Made by a program: the position numbers and the translations under genes
Shown: positions 9,536 to 18,418 of the stretch, piece after piece
Position numbering within the stretch: the first letter of the stretch is position 1
How the letters are laid out: the number at the start of each line of letters is the position of its first letter
DNA from: CAZJRQ01 sp964548535
GTDB taxonomy: Bacteria; Bacillota; Clostridia; Oscillospirales; Ruminococcaceae
NCBI GenBank assembly: GCA_964548535.1
Contig: CAZJRQ010000004.1
Span: forward strand, 53,100-117,099
Length of the DNA: 64,000 bases
Direction: 5' to 3'
The notes under the pieces: model-generated
What the model was told of the DNA's origin: nothing
Database searches by the model: none
What the model saw: only the letters and a program-made list of their open reading frames with translations

Positions 9536-9564
9536 TTGAAAAAAAGATCGAAATATGATATACT
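9536..9564 (+). promoter_or_regulatory. Promoter for the CwlD-like amidase
   Basis: TTGAAA (9536-9541), 17-bp spacer, TATACT (9559-9564) with an extended TGA in front of the -10. Confidence 0.75.
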
Positions 9565-9603
9565 TGTAAATAATTTATTAAAAAAAACAGGAGTTTAATT
9601 TAA

Positions 9604-10608
9604 ATGACTGAACAGGAATTTTATGAAAGATATGGGCATTATCCTAGAATAAATAACAGGCCGAAGAAGAAAAAAATTTACTACAACCGAATTATAATTG
9701 CTTTGTTGGTGTTAATACTAATCATATTTGGAATTGTTCAGCTTGTTAAAACAATTGCAGGGCATTTTAATAAGGATGATGTGCCGGCAGTTGTTGAGAA
9801 AAGTGATTCTCGGGTTGATGATGAAAATGATGCTGAAACTTTAACAAGTCAGCTTCAGTTTAAGGTTTGTATTGACGCAGGTCACGGCGATTATGACGGC
9901 GGAACTACTAATCTTGACGGTACTCGAATTGAAAAAGATGATAATCTGAAGGTTGCTTTGCTCGTAGAGAAGTATTTGAATGAGATGGGTGCGACTGTCA
10001 TTATGGTTCGTGCTGATGATACTTTTTATGATTTGCAGGAACGCTGTAGTATCGCGAATGATACAAAATCAGATTTGTTTGTATCACTTCATAGAAATAG
10101 TTATGAGGGCGATGAAAATGGCGTTGAAATTTGGGTTCACAATCAAGAACCGATTGAAGATACAACACTTGCAACAAATATTTTAAAAGATCTTGAAAAG
10201 GTTGGAATTGCTAAGGCTAGGGGAGTAAAGTTCGGATATCCTGGAGTGCCTACTGATAATTATCATGTGAATGCAGAAACAAAAATGCCAAGTTGTTTGG
10301 TTGAGTTAGGTTTTTTAACTGATGCAACTGACAATCAGCTTTTTGATGAAAAGGTTGATGAGTATGCAAAAGCTATTGCAACGGGAATTGTTCAAACTGC
10401 TAAGGATTTAAAGGTTATTGATGATGACGGTAAGCGAATTTTGAATGAACAGCTTATTTCGGCAGATAAGGTTTATGTGGCTGATTCTTATGACGTTAGT
10501 GATGAGGACGAGAATAGTGATGTGAACAATTCGGATTATAGTGGTGAAGATCTTTATAATCAGGGTGAAAGTCAAGCTATGGTTTCAAATTATTCTAATT
10601 TGGATTAG
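9604..10608 (+). CDS. N-acetylmuramoyl-L-alanine amidase, membrane-anchored (Amidase_3, CwlD-like)
   Basis: A 334-residue protein: a basic N-terminus, one membrane segment (about residues 28-50), then an Amidase_3 domain (about residues 90-275) with CIDAGHGDYDGG (zinc His), a Glu in the following helix, the SLHRN His motif and the SCLVELGFLTD catalytic Glu. It cleaves the lactyl-Ala bond of peptidoglycan outside the membrane. A Ser/Asp/Asn-rich tail of about 50 residues follows the domain. The next forward gene is a PdaA-like deacetylase; CwlD and PdaA act in sequence to make muramic-delta-lactam in spore cortex, so a sporulation role is possible but not shown. Confidence 0.88.
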   Translation: MTEQEFYERYGHYPRINNRPKKKKIYYNRIIIALLVLILIIFGIVQLVKTIAGHFNKDDVPAVVEKSDSRVDDENDAETLTSQLQFKVCIDAGHGDYDGGTTNLDGTRIEKDDNLKVALLVEKYLNEMGATVIMVRADDTFYDLQERCSIANDTKSDLFVSLHRNSYEGDENGVEIWVHNQEPIEDTTLATNILKDLEKVGIAKARGVKFGYPGVPTDNYHVNAETKMPSCLVELGFLTDATDNQLFDEKVDEYAKAIATGIVQTAKDLKVIDDDGKRILNEQLISADKVYVADSYDVSDEDENSDVNNSDYSGEDLYNQGESQAMVSNYSNLD

Positions 10609-10639
10609 TTTTGCGTTTTTGATTAATTACATAAAAAAT

Positions 10640-10674
10640 AATGGTGATTATGCTAAAAACGCATAGTCACCATT
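10640..10674. terminator. Bidirectional terminator between convergent genes
   Basis: A 14-bp stem (10640-10653 with 10661-10674, one G-U) flanked by A-rich and T-rich sequence on either side; it serves the amidase gene and the convergent small gene at 10685. Confidence 0.88.
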
Positions 10675-10684
10675 TGTTATTTTA

Positions 10685-10975
10685 TTAGAATTTACCGCCG
10701 TTGTTTTTGTACTCTTCTACTTTTTCGTTGATTTTTTTTATTGTTTCTTCTAGTCCTTGTGGTGAAAATTCTTCATTAAATTCAAACACATATTCTGATT
10801 GGTCAATTAAATCAAAGCATTTTGTTCCTAACCAAATGGTTGAATAAAGTGTTTTTTGATCATCATTTGTTTTAAGCATGATTTTGTAATTGAAATTTTG
10901 AAAAACGCTGCCTGTCCATGAGTTTTTTTCGTCAAAAAAAGTAAATGTTGGCAAATCAAGATATCCGTGAAGCAT
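10685..10975 (-). CDS. Uncharacterised 96-residue protein
   Basis: I do not recognise this family. It is a soluble protein without signal peptide or membrane segment, rich in Phe and acidic residues, ending in a helical Lys/Glu-rich tail. It is supported as a real gene by an AAAGGAG ribosome site, a consensus promoter on the minus strand (11009-11037) and a shared terminator downstream. It is monocistronic and convergent with the amidase gene. Confidence 0.75.
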   Translation of the reverse strand: MLHGYLDLPTFTFFDEKNSWTGSVFQNFNYKIMLKTNDDQKTLYSTIWLGTKCFDLIDQSEYVFEFNEEFSPQGLEETIKKINEKVEEYKNNGGKF

Positions 10976-11008
10976 AAAAAATCTCCTTTATAAAAATATG
11001 TTAGATTT

Positions 11009-11037
11009 AGTATAGCATATTTTACATTGTATTTCAA
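11009..11037 (-). promoter_or_regulatory. Promoter for the 96-residue protein
   Basis: On the minus strand: TTGAAA (11032-11037), 17-bp spacer, TATACT (11009-11014). Confidence 0.75.
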
Positions 11038-11143
11038 GGGCGAGAATTCCTTTGAAAATTTGAAAAAATTACATTTTGATTTTCAGATGTTTTTATAAAA
11101 AACAGGGAACAATATTTTTAAAATTGTTTGAAAGGAGTTTGTT

Positions 11144-12022
11144 ATGAAGAAACGTTATTTAATTGTGGCAGCATTAGCATTGTCACTGACATCATGTGCA
11201 AGCAGAATTGAAGACAACATAGTAAGAGATGACATGAAAACAAAAACAGACACAGGTTCAGTAACAAGCAAAAGTACCCAAACTTCTGATGTAAATGACA
11301 TAATTGAGCCTGTTATAGTTGGTGCACAGGTGGCAAGTGACTATTCTTCGCTTTCGACCGAAAAACATGGATATGGTCAGGGTGTTCAGCTGGATAGTGA
11401 AAATCGTCCGACTGGTGCTATTGATTTTAATAATATGTATGGAAAATACAATGCGAAAGCTATTACTGAGGACAAGGGAAAGATTTATTTAACATTTGAT
11501 CAGGGGTATGAAAATGGATATACAAGTAAGATTTTAGATGTGCTGAAAGAAAAGAATGTTAAAGCTACATTCTTTGTATTGCAGGACTATGCCGAAAAAA
11601 ACCCTGAACTAGTGCAGAGAATGATTGATGAGGGTCATACTGTTGGAAATCATTCAGTAAAGCATTATTCAATGCCTGGTTTGTCGACTGAAGAATGTAA
11701 AAATGAAATTATGGGATTGCATGATTATATAAAGGAAAAATTTAATTATGAGATGACAGAATTTCGTCCTCCAATGGGTGAGTTTTCTGAAAAGTCCCTT
11801 GCGATAACTAAGGACTGCGGATATAAAACTGTTATGTGGAGTTATGCTTATGCTGACTGGGATGTGAATAAGCAGCCTTCTGAAGAAGTTGCTTACAAAA
11901 AGTTGACTGATGCAGTTCATGATGGTGCGATTTATCTGCTTCACTCGGTGTCGGCTACTAATACTGAAGTGCTGCCTGAGTTTATTGATTATGTTAAAGA
12001 ACAGGGATATGAGTTCGGTTGA
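11144..12022 (+). CDS. Polysaccharide deacetylase lipoprotein, PdaA-like
   Basis: A 292-residue protein with a lipoprotein signal (lipobox LTSC, Cys18) and a NodB-homology domain (about residues 100-290). Motif 1 is TFDQGYENGYT, motif 2 the zinc pair NHSVKH, motif 3 RPPMGEFSE, and there is a late LLHSVS. The GYENGYT and PPMGEFSE versions are those of PdaA-type peptidoglycan deacetylases, which act on muramic acid residues whose peptide was removed by CwlD. An AAGGAG site precedes the ATG. The upstream amidase fits this pathway. A vegetative wall-modifying role is the alternative. Confidence 0.85.
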   Translation: MKKRYLIVAALALSLTSCASRIEDNIVRDDMKTKTDTGSVTSKSTQTSDVNDIIEPVIVGAQVASDYSSLSTEKHGYGQGVQLDSENRPTGAIDFNNMYGKYNAKAITEDKGKIYLTFDQGYENGYTSKILDVLKEKNVKATFFVLQDYAEKNPELVQRMIDEGHTVGNHSVKHYSMPGLSTEECKNEIMGLHDYIKEKFNYEMTEFRPPMGEFSEKSLAITKDCGYKTVMWSYAYADWDVNKQPSEEVAYKKLTDAVHDGAIYLLHSVSATNTEVLPEFIDYVKEQGYEFG

Positions 12023-12045
12023 GCCTGTTAAATGATATTGTACGC

Positions 12046-12083
12046 AAAAAGCATGGAAATACCAAATTTTTGTGCTTTTTTTC
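12046..12083 (+). terminator. Probable terminator after the deacetylase
   Basis: AAAAAGCA (12046-12053) pairs with TGCTTTTT (12073-12080) around a loop holding a small inner TGG/CCA pairing, then T's. The loop is long, so confidence is moderate. Confidence 0.55.
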
Positions 12084-12107
12084 AGGTCGTTTTGTGTTTT
12101 ATCTATA

Positions 12108-12136
12108 TTGACATAATGTATATAATATGTTATATT
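12108..12136 (+). promoter_or_regulatory. Promoter for the 515-residue envelope protein
   Basis: Consensus TTGACA (12108-12113), 17-bp spacer and TATATT (12131-12136), followed by a short leader to the AGGAGG ribosome site. Confidence 0.8.
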
Positions 12137-12198
12137 AATTATATGATTAGTATGTTAGAATAATTAAGAAATTTTTAACAATTATAGGAGGAGATATT

Positions 12199-13746
12199 AT
12201 GTTAAAGAAATCACTACTTACTCCAATTCTGTCTGGAGTACTTGCTGTAACTGTTATCGGTTCAGGCGTTTTTTATGTTTTAAATAATAAGGATACTGAA
12301 AAAGAAGAGAAAAAGGGCGGAAAAACTTCAATTTCAAAAATGACTAGCAATATTTCAGATACCATTGAATTTGCTGATAAAGCTGCTAAGGGTGAACTGG
12401 ATTTTGGATACAATGCGAACATCGAGTTCACTTTGGGCGATAGTCTTACACAATCAATGGGCTATAATCTAAAGCCTTTTTCAATGGAAACTGTTACAAA
12501 GCAAAAGGGAAAGAAAACTGCATCTGACATTAAACTGAAGTATGATGCTAAGGACATAATTTCTTTTAATTCAGTTTTGGATAATGAAACTGGTGATACG
12601 TATATCAGAGTTCCTGAGCTAAGTGATGCTTATATTCTTGGAACAGCAGATGAACTTCAAGAAATGTTAGGATACTCAACTTATGGTTCATTTGGCGGTT
12701 CGGTTACTGGTATGGCTACTTCTTCTGCATCACCTGACGCTATACTTGACGTTTTTAAGGATATTGATTATGATGCTTTGTTTGCTGACATTGAAGAGTA
12801 TGAATCAATACTTACTGAAAATGCTCCTGAGCCTGTTGACGGTGAAAAAATCAAGGGCGAAATAAGCGGACATTCTTATAGTTTTACTACTAAGAGCTAT
12901 GAGGTAACTGGTGAGGTTGCTTATAATATTCTTACTGCTTCTGTTGAAAAATTAAAGGGTGATGAAATTATTAAGCAGATTGCTTTGGATACTGGTATTA
13001 CTGAGGCTGATTATATTGCTTCTCTTGACGAATTAGTTGCCGACGCTCCTACTGATGATGAAAAAAAGGAAGTTTTGGCAAATGTTGATGTTTATTATGA
13101 TGGCGACGTTGCTACTGGATTTTTAATTAATTCAGATGATTTAGGACTTGATAACTATAAGGTAATTACAGTTGCATCTGATGATGTTACTGCAATTGAT
13201 ATGGATATTACAATTGATGAGAGCAATAGCTGCAAGGCTGTTGGTGCTTTTGAAACTAAAAAGGGTAAAACTAACGGCTCAGTAGATTATGATGTTAATA
13301 TTGAAGGGGCTGCGGCAACTGCTAAGATTTCATTAACTGATATTGAAGAGCAGGGTGACTTTTTCTCTGGTGCTGTTAAATATGAAATTAAGATGGATCA
13401 GGACGGAACTACTATAAATCCTGTTATTGAACTTGTTTCTAACAGTGCTTCTGATAAGCTTGACCTTTCGCTAAATGTTAGCAATTCTGGTGAAAATTAT
13501 TTCAACCTTGGTATTACTGGTGAAGAAACTGATGCTTCAGATATTACAATTCCGACTGGTGATATTTATAAAATGGACGATGCTGGAATGGAATCATACA
13601 TGTCAAAATGTGATTTCAACAAGGTTATGGATAACTTGAAATCTGCATTAGGTGATGAGCTTTACAATGATTTGTTCGGCTCAGATGTTAGCGGAAGTAC
13701 TGGATATGATGATTTTGATTTTGACGATTTTGATTTAGATGTTTAA
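12199..13746 (+). CDS. Uncharacterised membrane-anchored extracellular protein
   Basis: A 515-residue protein with one N-terminal hydrophobic segment (about residues 8-28) and a Lys/Glu linker, so the rest is probably outside the cell. The body is rich in Thr, Ser and Asp and alternates short beta-like segments; the last 15 residues are almost all Asp, Phe and Asp-aromatic repeats (DDFDFDDFD). I do not recognise a named domain. It is monocistronic, with a consensus promoter and its own terminator. The acidic C-terminus resembles the tails of the amidase at 9604 and the protein at 29436. Confidence 0.8.
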   Translation: MLKKSLLTPILSGVLAVTVIGSGVFYVLNNKDTEKEEKKGGKTSISKMTSNISDTIEFADKAAKGELDFGYNANIEFTLGDSLTQSMGYNLKPFSMETVTKQKGKKTASDIKLKYDAKDIISFNSVLDNETGDTYIRVPELSDAYILGTADELQEMLGYSTYGSFGGSVTGMATSSASPDAILDVFKDIDYDALFADIEEYESILTENAPEPVDGEKIKGEISGHSYSFTTKSYEVTGEVAYNILTASVEKLKGDEIIKQIALDTGITEADYIASLDELVADAPTDDEKKEVLANVDVYYDGDVATGFLINSDDLGLDNYKVITVASDDVTAIDMDITIDESNSCKAVGAFETKKGKTNGSVDYDVNIEGAAATAKISLTDIEEQGDFFSGAVKYEIKMDQDGTTINPVIELVSNSASDKLDLSLNVSNSGENYFNLGITGEETDASDITIPTGDIYKMDDAGMESYMSKCDFNKVMDNLKSALGDELYNDLFGSDVSGSTGYDDFDFDDFDLDV

Positions 13747-13766
13747 CTAATAATTTAATAGACAAT

Positions 13767-13806
13767 AAAAATGCTGTCGGCTTGTTTGAGCCAACAGCAT
13801 TTTTTA
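13767..13806. terminator. Bidirectional terminator
   Basis: Arms ATGCTGTCGGCT (13771-13782) and AGCCAACAGCAT (13789-13800) with one mismatch, flanked by A and T runs; shared by the envelope protein gene and the convergent tetR-type gene. Confidence 0.88.
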
Positions 13807-13808
13807 TT

Positions 13809-14366
13809 TTATAGATTTTCACGAAATCCTTCGCCAATTAGAACATTTTCGTAAGCCAATTCTTTAATTTGGGAAACTAGCATTTCAGGTGATTCTTTCA
13901 TACCTTTAACTGCCCAGTCTATTATTATTCCGCAAAATCCGTGGGAATAATAATTAGCAAAAAATTCGGTTTTGCTGCGGTATGACATGGATCTTACAGC
14001 ATGATGAATAAATTTCACAAAAAGTCTATGCATGATTCTAAAAAGGTGCTTTTTAAATATTACATTAGAGCTCTTCAAAGCACAGCAATAAAATTCTTTA
14101 TCATTTTTCATTACTGACAGAAAAGCCTCAAGACTTTTTTCCCAGTTTACAAATCCAACTCCGCTGTTAAAATGTATAAAAAGCTCGTTGTAATAAATCC
14201 AACCTAAAAGCTCATATTTATCTTGAAAATGATAATAAAATGATTGTCTGTTTAAACCGCACTCTTTTGTAATATCTGAGATTGAAATGTTATCGAGTGG
14301 TTTTTCAGCACAAAGCTTTTTTAATGATTCTGCAAGAGCACTTTTTGTTACTGTTGAACTAGACAT
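13809..14366 (-). CDS. TetR/AcrR-family regulator (DhaS-like)
   Basis: A 185-residue protein with an N-terminal helix-turn-helix: KALAESLKKL-like opening, ISISDITKECGLNRQSFYYHFQDKYELLGWIYY. This N-terminal pattern and the Trp-Ile-Tyr-Tyr continuation are typical of the DhaS-like TetR group with a short C-terminal ligand domain. The ATG has a GGGAG site. A 21-bp palindrome (14402-14422) overlaps its -10, so autorepression is likely. No divergent partner gene exists; its targets beyond itself cannot be read from the context. Confidence 0.88.
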   Translation of the reverse strand: MSSSTVTKSALAESLKKLCAEKPLDNISISDITKECGLNRQSFYYHFQDKYELLGWIYYNELFIHFNSGVGFVNWEKSLEAFLSVMKNDKEFYCCALKSSNVIFKKHLFRIMHRLFVKFIHHAVRSMSYRSKTEFFANYYSHGFCGIIIDWAVKGMKESPEMLVSQIKELAYENVLIGEGFRENL

Positions 14367-14401
14367 TTGTTTTCTCCCTTCAAAAATTATTGAAATATAT
14401 C

Positions 14402-14422
14402 TGTTATAATAACATTATAACA
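14402..14422. promoter_or_regulatory. Putative TetR operator over the regulator's own promoter
   Basis: A perfect inverted repeat, TGTTATAAT (14402-14410), 3-bp spacer, ATTATAACA (14414-14422). On the minus strand this contains the -10 TATAAT, placed 17 bp after TTGAAA (14437-14442 approx.). Size and position fit a TetR-dimer operator that blocks its own transcription. Confidence 0.7.
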
Positions 14423-14469
14423 TTTTTACATAAAAATTTCAATGGATAAGCTATTTAATCTGTTAGTAA

Positions 14470-15336
14470 TTAATTGTACGCTTTGTTTAATAAATCCTCA
14501 GCCGAATATATTTGCTGTGCACCGTCTTTAAGAATGGAGATTATTCCTTGATAGTTTTGAGAGAAAATATCGTGGGGCGGAGTGACAAAAATATCTTTAC
14601 CCTGCTCAAGTGCATGCGCAACAGTATTTAGTGCACCACTTCTGGCAGATGCTTGCGTGCATAAAACAGCGTCGGACAATGCGGAGCAAATTCGATTGCG
14701 TATTTTAAAATTTTCTGGTGCAGGCGGTGAGTTTGGCATGAATTCAGAAATTACTGCGCCGTTTTTAGAAATTTCCTTTTTAAAACCAAAAGTGTTTTTG
14801 GGATAATCATACTCTAAGCCGCAGCCAAGTACGGCTACTGTTTGTTTATCTGAATAAATTGCGCCTTGATGTGCGGCAGTGTCGATTCCTTTTGCAAACC
14901 CGCTAATTATTGTGACATCATTTTGAGCAAGTTGGCTTGAAATAATCCTAGTACATTTTGTCGAGTATTCGTCGGCGTTTCGTGAGCCAACTATCGCGAC
15001 TGAACGGTTGAAATTTATATTTTCAAGCCGACCATAAGAAAATAAAATAGTAGGAGGATTTTTAATTTCACGCAGTTTTTGCGGATAAGCGTTATCTTCA
15101 TAACAGTAGATATTTATGTGATTGTTTTCGCAGTAATTCATAACTTCTTCTGCTTTGTAAATAGTAGTTTTATAAAGCGAATTTCGTTCGTTGGCTGTTA
15201 TAAAAAGCGAATTAGATTTGTAATTTTTGTAAAGATTCTCAACTGAATCAAATTGCTTTAGAACATCCCACTTTCGCGGATTGCATGGTGATAGTGCCAT
15301 AGTAAGCCATAAATAGTAAATTGTACGATCACTCAA
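14470..15336 (-). CDS. dprA: DNA-processing protein DprA
   Basis: A 288-residue protein with the Rossmann-like DprA core: VAIVGSRNADEYS, IISGFAKGIDTAAHQGAI, VAVLGCGLEYDYP, the NFKIRNRICSALSDA motif and SARSGALNTVAHAL. DprA loads RecA onto incoming single-stranded DNA in transformation. It lacks a long C-terminal winged-helix extension, so it is at the short end of the family. The start is TTG, set by the AAGGTGA site 4 nt before it. comEC is also in this window, though 10 kb away. Confidence 0.93.
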   Translation of the reverse strand: MSDRTIYYLWLTMALSPCNPRKWDVLKQFDSVENLYKNYKSNSLFITANERNSLYKTTIYKAEEVMNYCENNHINIYCYEDNAYPQKLREIKNPPTILFSYGRLENINFNRSVAIVGSRNADEYSTKCTRIISSQLAQNDVTIISGFAKGIDTAAHQGAIYSDKQTVAVLGCGLEYDYPKNTFGFKKEISKNGAVISEFMPNSPPAPENFKIRNRICSALSDAVLCTQASARSGALNTVAHALEQGKDIFVTPPHDIFSQNYQGIISILKDGAQQIYSAEDLLNKAYN

Positions 15337-15543
15337 AATATCACCTTCTTTTTATCATTGTAACACATTTTTTCTAGATTTTCAATATGTTTTTACATAG
15401 TTTTAATATTAAAAAGCACAGCCATATATTGCTTAACAAAGTATGAATTGTCATATATATTTTTAAATTTGTGTATAGTGTAAAACTTATCTTAGTTTAT
15501 TTGTGCAAAAAGTTGAAAAATATAAATGGTTGTGTCTATTGTG

Positions 15544-15572
15544 TTCACAGTAGGTTATATATATGTTATAAT
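15544..15572 (+). promoter_or_regulatory. Promoter for the VanY-type peptidase
   Basis: TTCACA (15544-15549), 17-bp spacer, TATAAT (15567-15572). The remaining 15337-15543 stretch is AT-rich and I see no gene in it. Confidence 0.65.
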
Positions 15573-15615
15573 TAGTATATCTTTAAATATAAATTAGGGA
15601 AAGGAATGGGTAATT

Positions 15616-16698
15616 TTGAGCGATAAAATAATTAAAAAACAGTATAAGTTCAAGAATATTGCTATTCTTTTATCGTTTATTCTTATAGGACTTCTTATGA
15701 TTGTTAACTCAACTAATTTGGGTCAGATTAGCAAGAAGAATGCTACACCTGCGGCAAATACTAGTTCTGTTGATGATAGCGGTACTAATGACAGTTCGCA
15801 AAATGTATTTAAGGCTGAGAATTTGAGCAAAAACTATAAATATATTAATGTTAAAAATTCTGATCAGCTTGGAACTGGAAATTTGATTGTAGTAAATGAG
15901 TCAATTCAATCTGGCAGTGTGAATGCTTCTGATTTTGACGGTATATATGGATATCTTTTTAATCAGCAGGGCGAACAGATTGCTTCTACTAGCAGTACGT
16001 TATTAACTGGAAAGAAAGAAATGCTTGTTGAATTTAACAAGCTTTTGTGCGATTTTTATAATAAGACAAAACTTAAAACTTTGATGGTTAATGATATTTC
16101 TAGAGATTTTGGCAGCGGGGATTCTGATAATGCAAATTCAGAAAGTGAGGCATGTTCTTCAGAACACAATACAGGACTTGCTATTGATTTAAAGCTTTAT
16201 TTGCAGTCTGAAAACAAGTATACTGATTTTGATGGTTCAGGCAAGTATACATGGATTGTACAAAATGCTTGGAAATACGGCTTTATTGAGCGTTATCCTG
16301 AAGATAAAACTCAGATAACTAAGGTTAAGTATACACCTAGCCATTATAGATATGTGGGTAAACCGCATGCTGAAATTATGTATAAAAATAATTTGTGCTT
16401 GGAGGAGTATATTGACTTTTTAAAGAAATATTCTTTTGAAAAGCCATACAGTTTTGAGAGTGCTGACGGTGATTGTTATGCGATTTATTACTCTGCTGTG
16501 AGTACTGAAAAAACAACGAATTGTCCGATTCCTCTTGATAATGATGATCAAGAATATGAGTATGAAATTTCTGGAGATACTTCGTCAGGTTTTATATTTT
16601 GTGTAAAAATGATATCGGCTGATGATGAAAATTCAAAGATTTCTGACGATACAGGAAATGAAAATTCATCAAGCACAGCTGATTCTATTGCAGGATGA
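15616..16698 (+). CDS. D-alanyl-D-alanine carboxypeptidase, VanY family
   Basis: A 360-residue protein with one N-terminal membrane anchor (about residues 13-33), a Ser/Asn-rich linker and a VanY-type zinc peptidase domain (about 130-275): zinc motif SSEHNTGLAIDL, an Asp-Gly-containing segment, and HYRYVGKPHAE, which supplies catalytic and zinc residues. It trims the terminal D-Ala of peptidoglycan stem peptides outside the cell. About 70 residues beyond the domain are Ser/Asp-rich and unassigned. The start is TTG; an AAAGGAA site lies about 11 nt upstream, a little far. Nothing nearby suggests vancomycin resistance. Confidence 0.88.
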   Translation: MSDKIIKKQYKFKNIAILLSFILIGLLMIVNSTNLGQISKKNATPAANTSSVDDSGTNDSSQNVFKAENLSKNYKYINVKNSDQLGTGNLIVVNESIQSGSVNASDFDGIYGYLFNQQGEQIASTSSTLLTGKKEMLVEFNKLLCDFYNKTKLKTLMVNDISRDFGSGDSDNANSESEACSSEHNTGLAIDLKLYLQSENKYTDFDGSGKYTWIVQNAWKYGFIERYPEDKTQITKVKYTPSHYRYVGKPHAEIMYKNNLCLEEYIDFLKKYSFEKPYSFESADGDCYAIYYSAVSTEKTTNCPIPLDNDDQEYEYEISGDTSSGFIFCVKMISADDENSKISDDTGNENSSSTADSIAG

Positions 16699-16799
16699 AA
16701 ATATTAAAATTTGAACTAAAATAAAAAAGCAGTATGTTTTTTAACAGAAAAGCAACTTCTGACATAATATAAATCATCAATTACTTTGGAGGGATTTAT

Positions 16800-17864
16800 A
16801 TGTCAGAAGTTTATTTTTTGGGTGCAATGACATCAAATGGATTTTCTACTGAGTTTGGGAAAATTATAGCTGATGAGAACATGTTTACTTACATTTTAAA
16901 AGGCGGAGCTGGCACTGGAAAATCTTCGCTAATGAAAAAGGTTGCCCAGCATTTTGAAAAGAGCGAGCATATTGTCAGATATTATTGTTCGTCTGACCCT
17001 AGTTCACTTGATGCTATTGTGCTAACTGGGTCGGGGGTTGCGATAGTCGACGGTACATCACCACACGTTTTTGACCCGCTTGTACCTGGAATCAGGCAGA
17101 AAATAATTAATTTGGGTGACTATTGGGATGAGAAAATTCTAAATGAAAATGCGGCTATGATTGTTGAAGTTACAGCTGCAAATAAATCTATGCTTACGCG
17201 CGCAAGACGTTTTTCAAATGCTGTTTCGAATATTTATTCAGATACCTATCAAATCGGGTCTGATTGCATTTTGTCCCAAAAACTGGACTCGTTTGTCGAG
17301 CGTTTCAAAAAGAAAATACTCGGTAAAAGGGGAAGTGGCAGCGGCAGTAAAAACATAAAACAGCTTACTGCATTAACTGAGTATGGCATAATGACTCTTT
17401 CGAAAACTTTGGATGATTATTTTGATATTTACTATATCTCTGATGAGTATTATGCTGCGACAAATTACTTGATTTCTTTGTTTTCAGATGAGGCGTCAAT
17501 TCGCGGATATGATGTAATTATTGCTCCTAGTCAAATGTTTAATAACACTTCTTATGAGCACTTGCTAATTCCAGAGCTAGGTGTTGCTCTTATAAGCGTA
17601 GGAGTTACAAATGAAGTTGAACTGCTTGGCGGTAAGCATTTAAATCTGTTGAGATTTTATGATAAAAAGCAGCTTGCAATTAGAAAAAATCGTTTGAAAA
17701 TGAACAAAGTTGCCTGTAGTGATTTGACTGGTGAGGCGGTTAGAACCATAAAATCGGCAAAAGAAATCCATGACGAAATAGAAAAATTCTATATCTCCGC
17801 CATGGATTTTGATAAGCTTAATTTATTAACTAATGAGATTATTGCTGAGATCGAAAATCGTTAG
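16800..17864 (+). CDS. P-loop ATPase-like protein (PRK06851-type)
   Basis: A 354-residue cytosolic protein with a Walker A motif, KGGAGTGKSSLMKK (about residues 37-50), and a following VDGTSPHVFDP..PGIRQKIINLGDYWDE block that is characteristic of a clostridial P-loop family of unknown function. Larger relatives I recall carry a second P-loop in the C-terminal half; none is visible here. A basic, Gly/Ser-rich stretch near residue 175 may be a flexible loop. The strong GGAGGG site fixes the start. The reaction is unknown. Confidence 0.75.
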   Translation: MSEVYFLGAMTSNGFSTEFGKIIADENMFTYILKGGAGTGKSSLMKKVAQHFEKSEHIVRYYCSSDPSSLDAIVLTGSGVAIVDGTSPHVFDPLVPGIRQKIINLGDYWDEKILNENAAMIVEVTAANKSMLTRARRFSNAVSNIYSDTYQIGSDCILSQKLDSFVERFKKKILGKRGSGSGSKNIKQLTALTEYGIMTLSKTLDDYFDIYYISDEYYAATNYLISLFSDEASIRGYDVIIAPSQMFNNTSYEHLLIPELGVALISVGVTNEVELLGGKHLNLLRFYDKKQLAIRKNRLKMNKVACSDLTGEAVRTIKSAKEIHDEIEKFYISAMDFDKLNLLTNEIIAEIENR

Positions 17865-17883
17865 AGTACGAATAAATGTACTA

Positions 17884-18327
17884 TTAATCAAAATCTTTAA
17901 ACATTTGATTATAGTCGAGATTTTCATAACCAAGACGTTTGTATAGCGAGACAGCCCTTTTGTTTTCTGGTTCAACTTCAAGGCGAATTCGTTTTATATT
18001 CTTGCTGCGATTATTTTCAATCTGTTCAAAAAGCTCCCTGCCTAATCCCATTGAGCGAAATTCAGGACGAATATATATTTCTTCAATCCATAAAACAATT
18101 CCGCCAGCCTCTTGGGAATAGGTCTTTGCAATTAATCCATAGCCAGCAGATTTTTTTTCATGCTCAAAGATATATCCGTCAAGGTAGCAGTCACTTCTTA
18201 TCATTTCATCAAAAGTGTCTGTGTGATTTTTTAATGGAACTGGCTCTAAAACTGCTGGAGAATTATAAAAGTCCTCTGCAAGTTCTATAAAAAGTTGTCT
18301 ATCATTTTGTGTTATTTTCCTAACCAT
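17884..18327 (-). CDS. GNAT-family N-acetyltransferase
   Basis: A 147-residue protein with the GNAT fold: a beta-strand ending in WIEEIYIRPEFRSMGLGRELFEQIE, where the R-x-x-G-x-G acetyl-CoA loop is visible (about residues 95-105), and a late EPENKRAVSLYKRLGYE motif. The substrate cannot be read. A CGGAGC site precedes the ATG. It follows the nucleotidyltransferase gene on the same strand but is separated by a terminator. Confidence 0.88.
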   Translation of the reverse strand: MVRKITQNDRQLFIELAEDFYNSPAVLEPVPLKNHTDTFDEMIRSDCYLDGYIFEHEKKSAGYGLIAKTYSQEAGGIVLWIEEIYIRPEFRSMGLGRELFEQIENNRSKNIKRIRLEVEPENKRAVSLYKRLGYENLDYNQMFKDFD

Positions 18328-18362
18328 TTTTATGCTCCGTTCGTTGTTTTAAAATATATAAA

Positions 18363-18395
18363 ACAAAATCGTCTCAAAATTAGAGACGATTTTGT
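18363..18395 (-). terminator. Terminator after the nucleotidyltransferase gene
   Basis: A perfect 13-bp inverted repeat (18363-18375 with 18383-18395) with a 7-nt loop; AT-rich on both sides, read here from the minus strand. Confidence 0.85.
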
Positions 18396-18418
18396 AATTT
18401 TTATTCATGCGTTTATTT

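Noticed and set aside
15616..16698. VanY-type peptidase as a vancomycin-resistance gene
   Set aside because: No vanH/A/X or VanRS-type genes are nearby; VanY-like peptidases are common wall enzymes.
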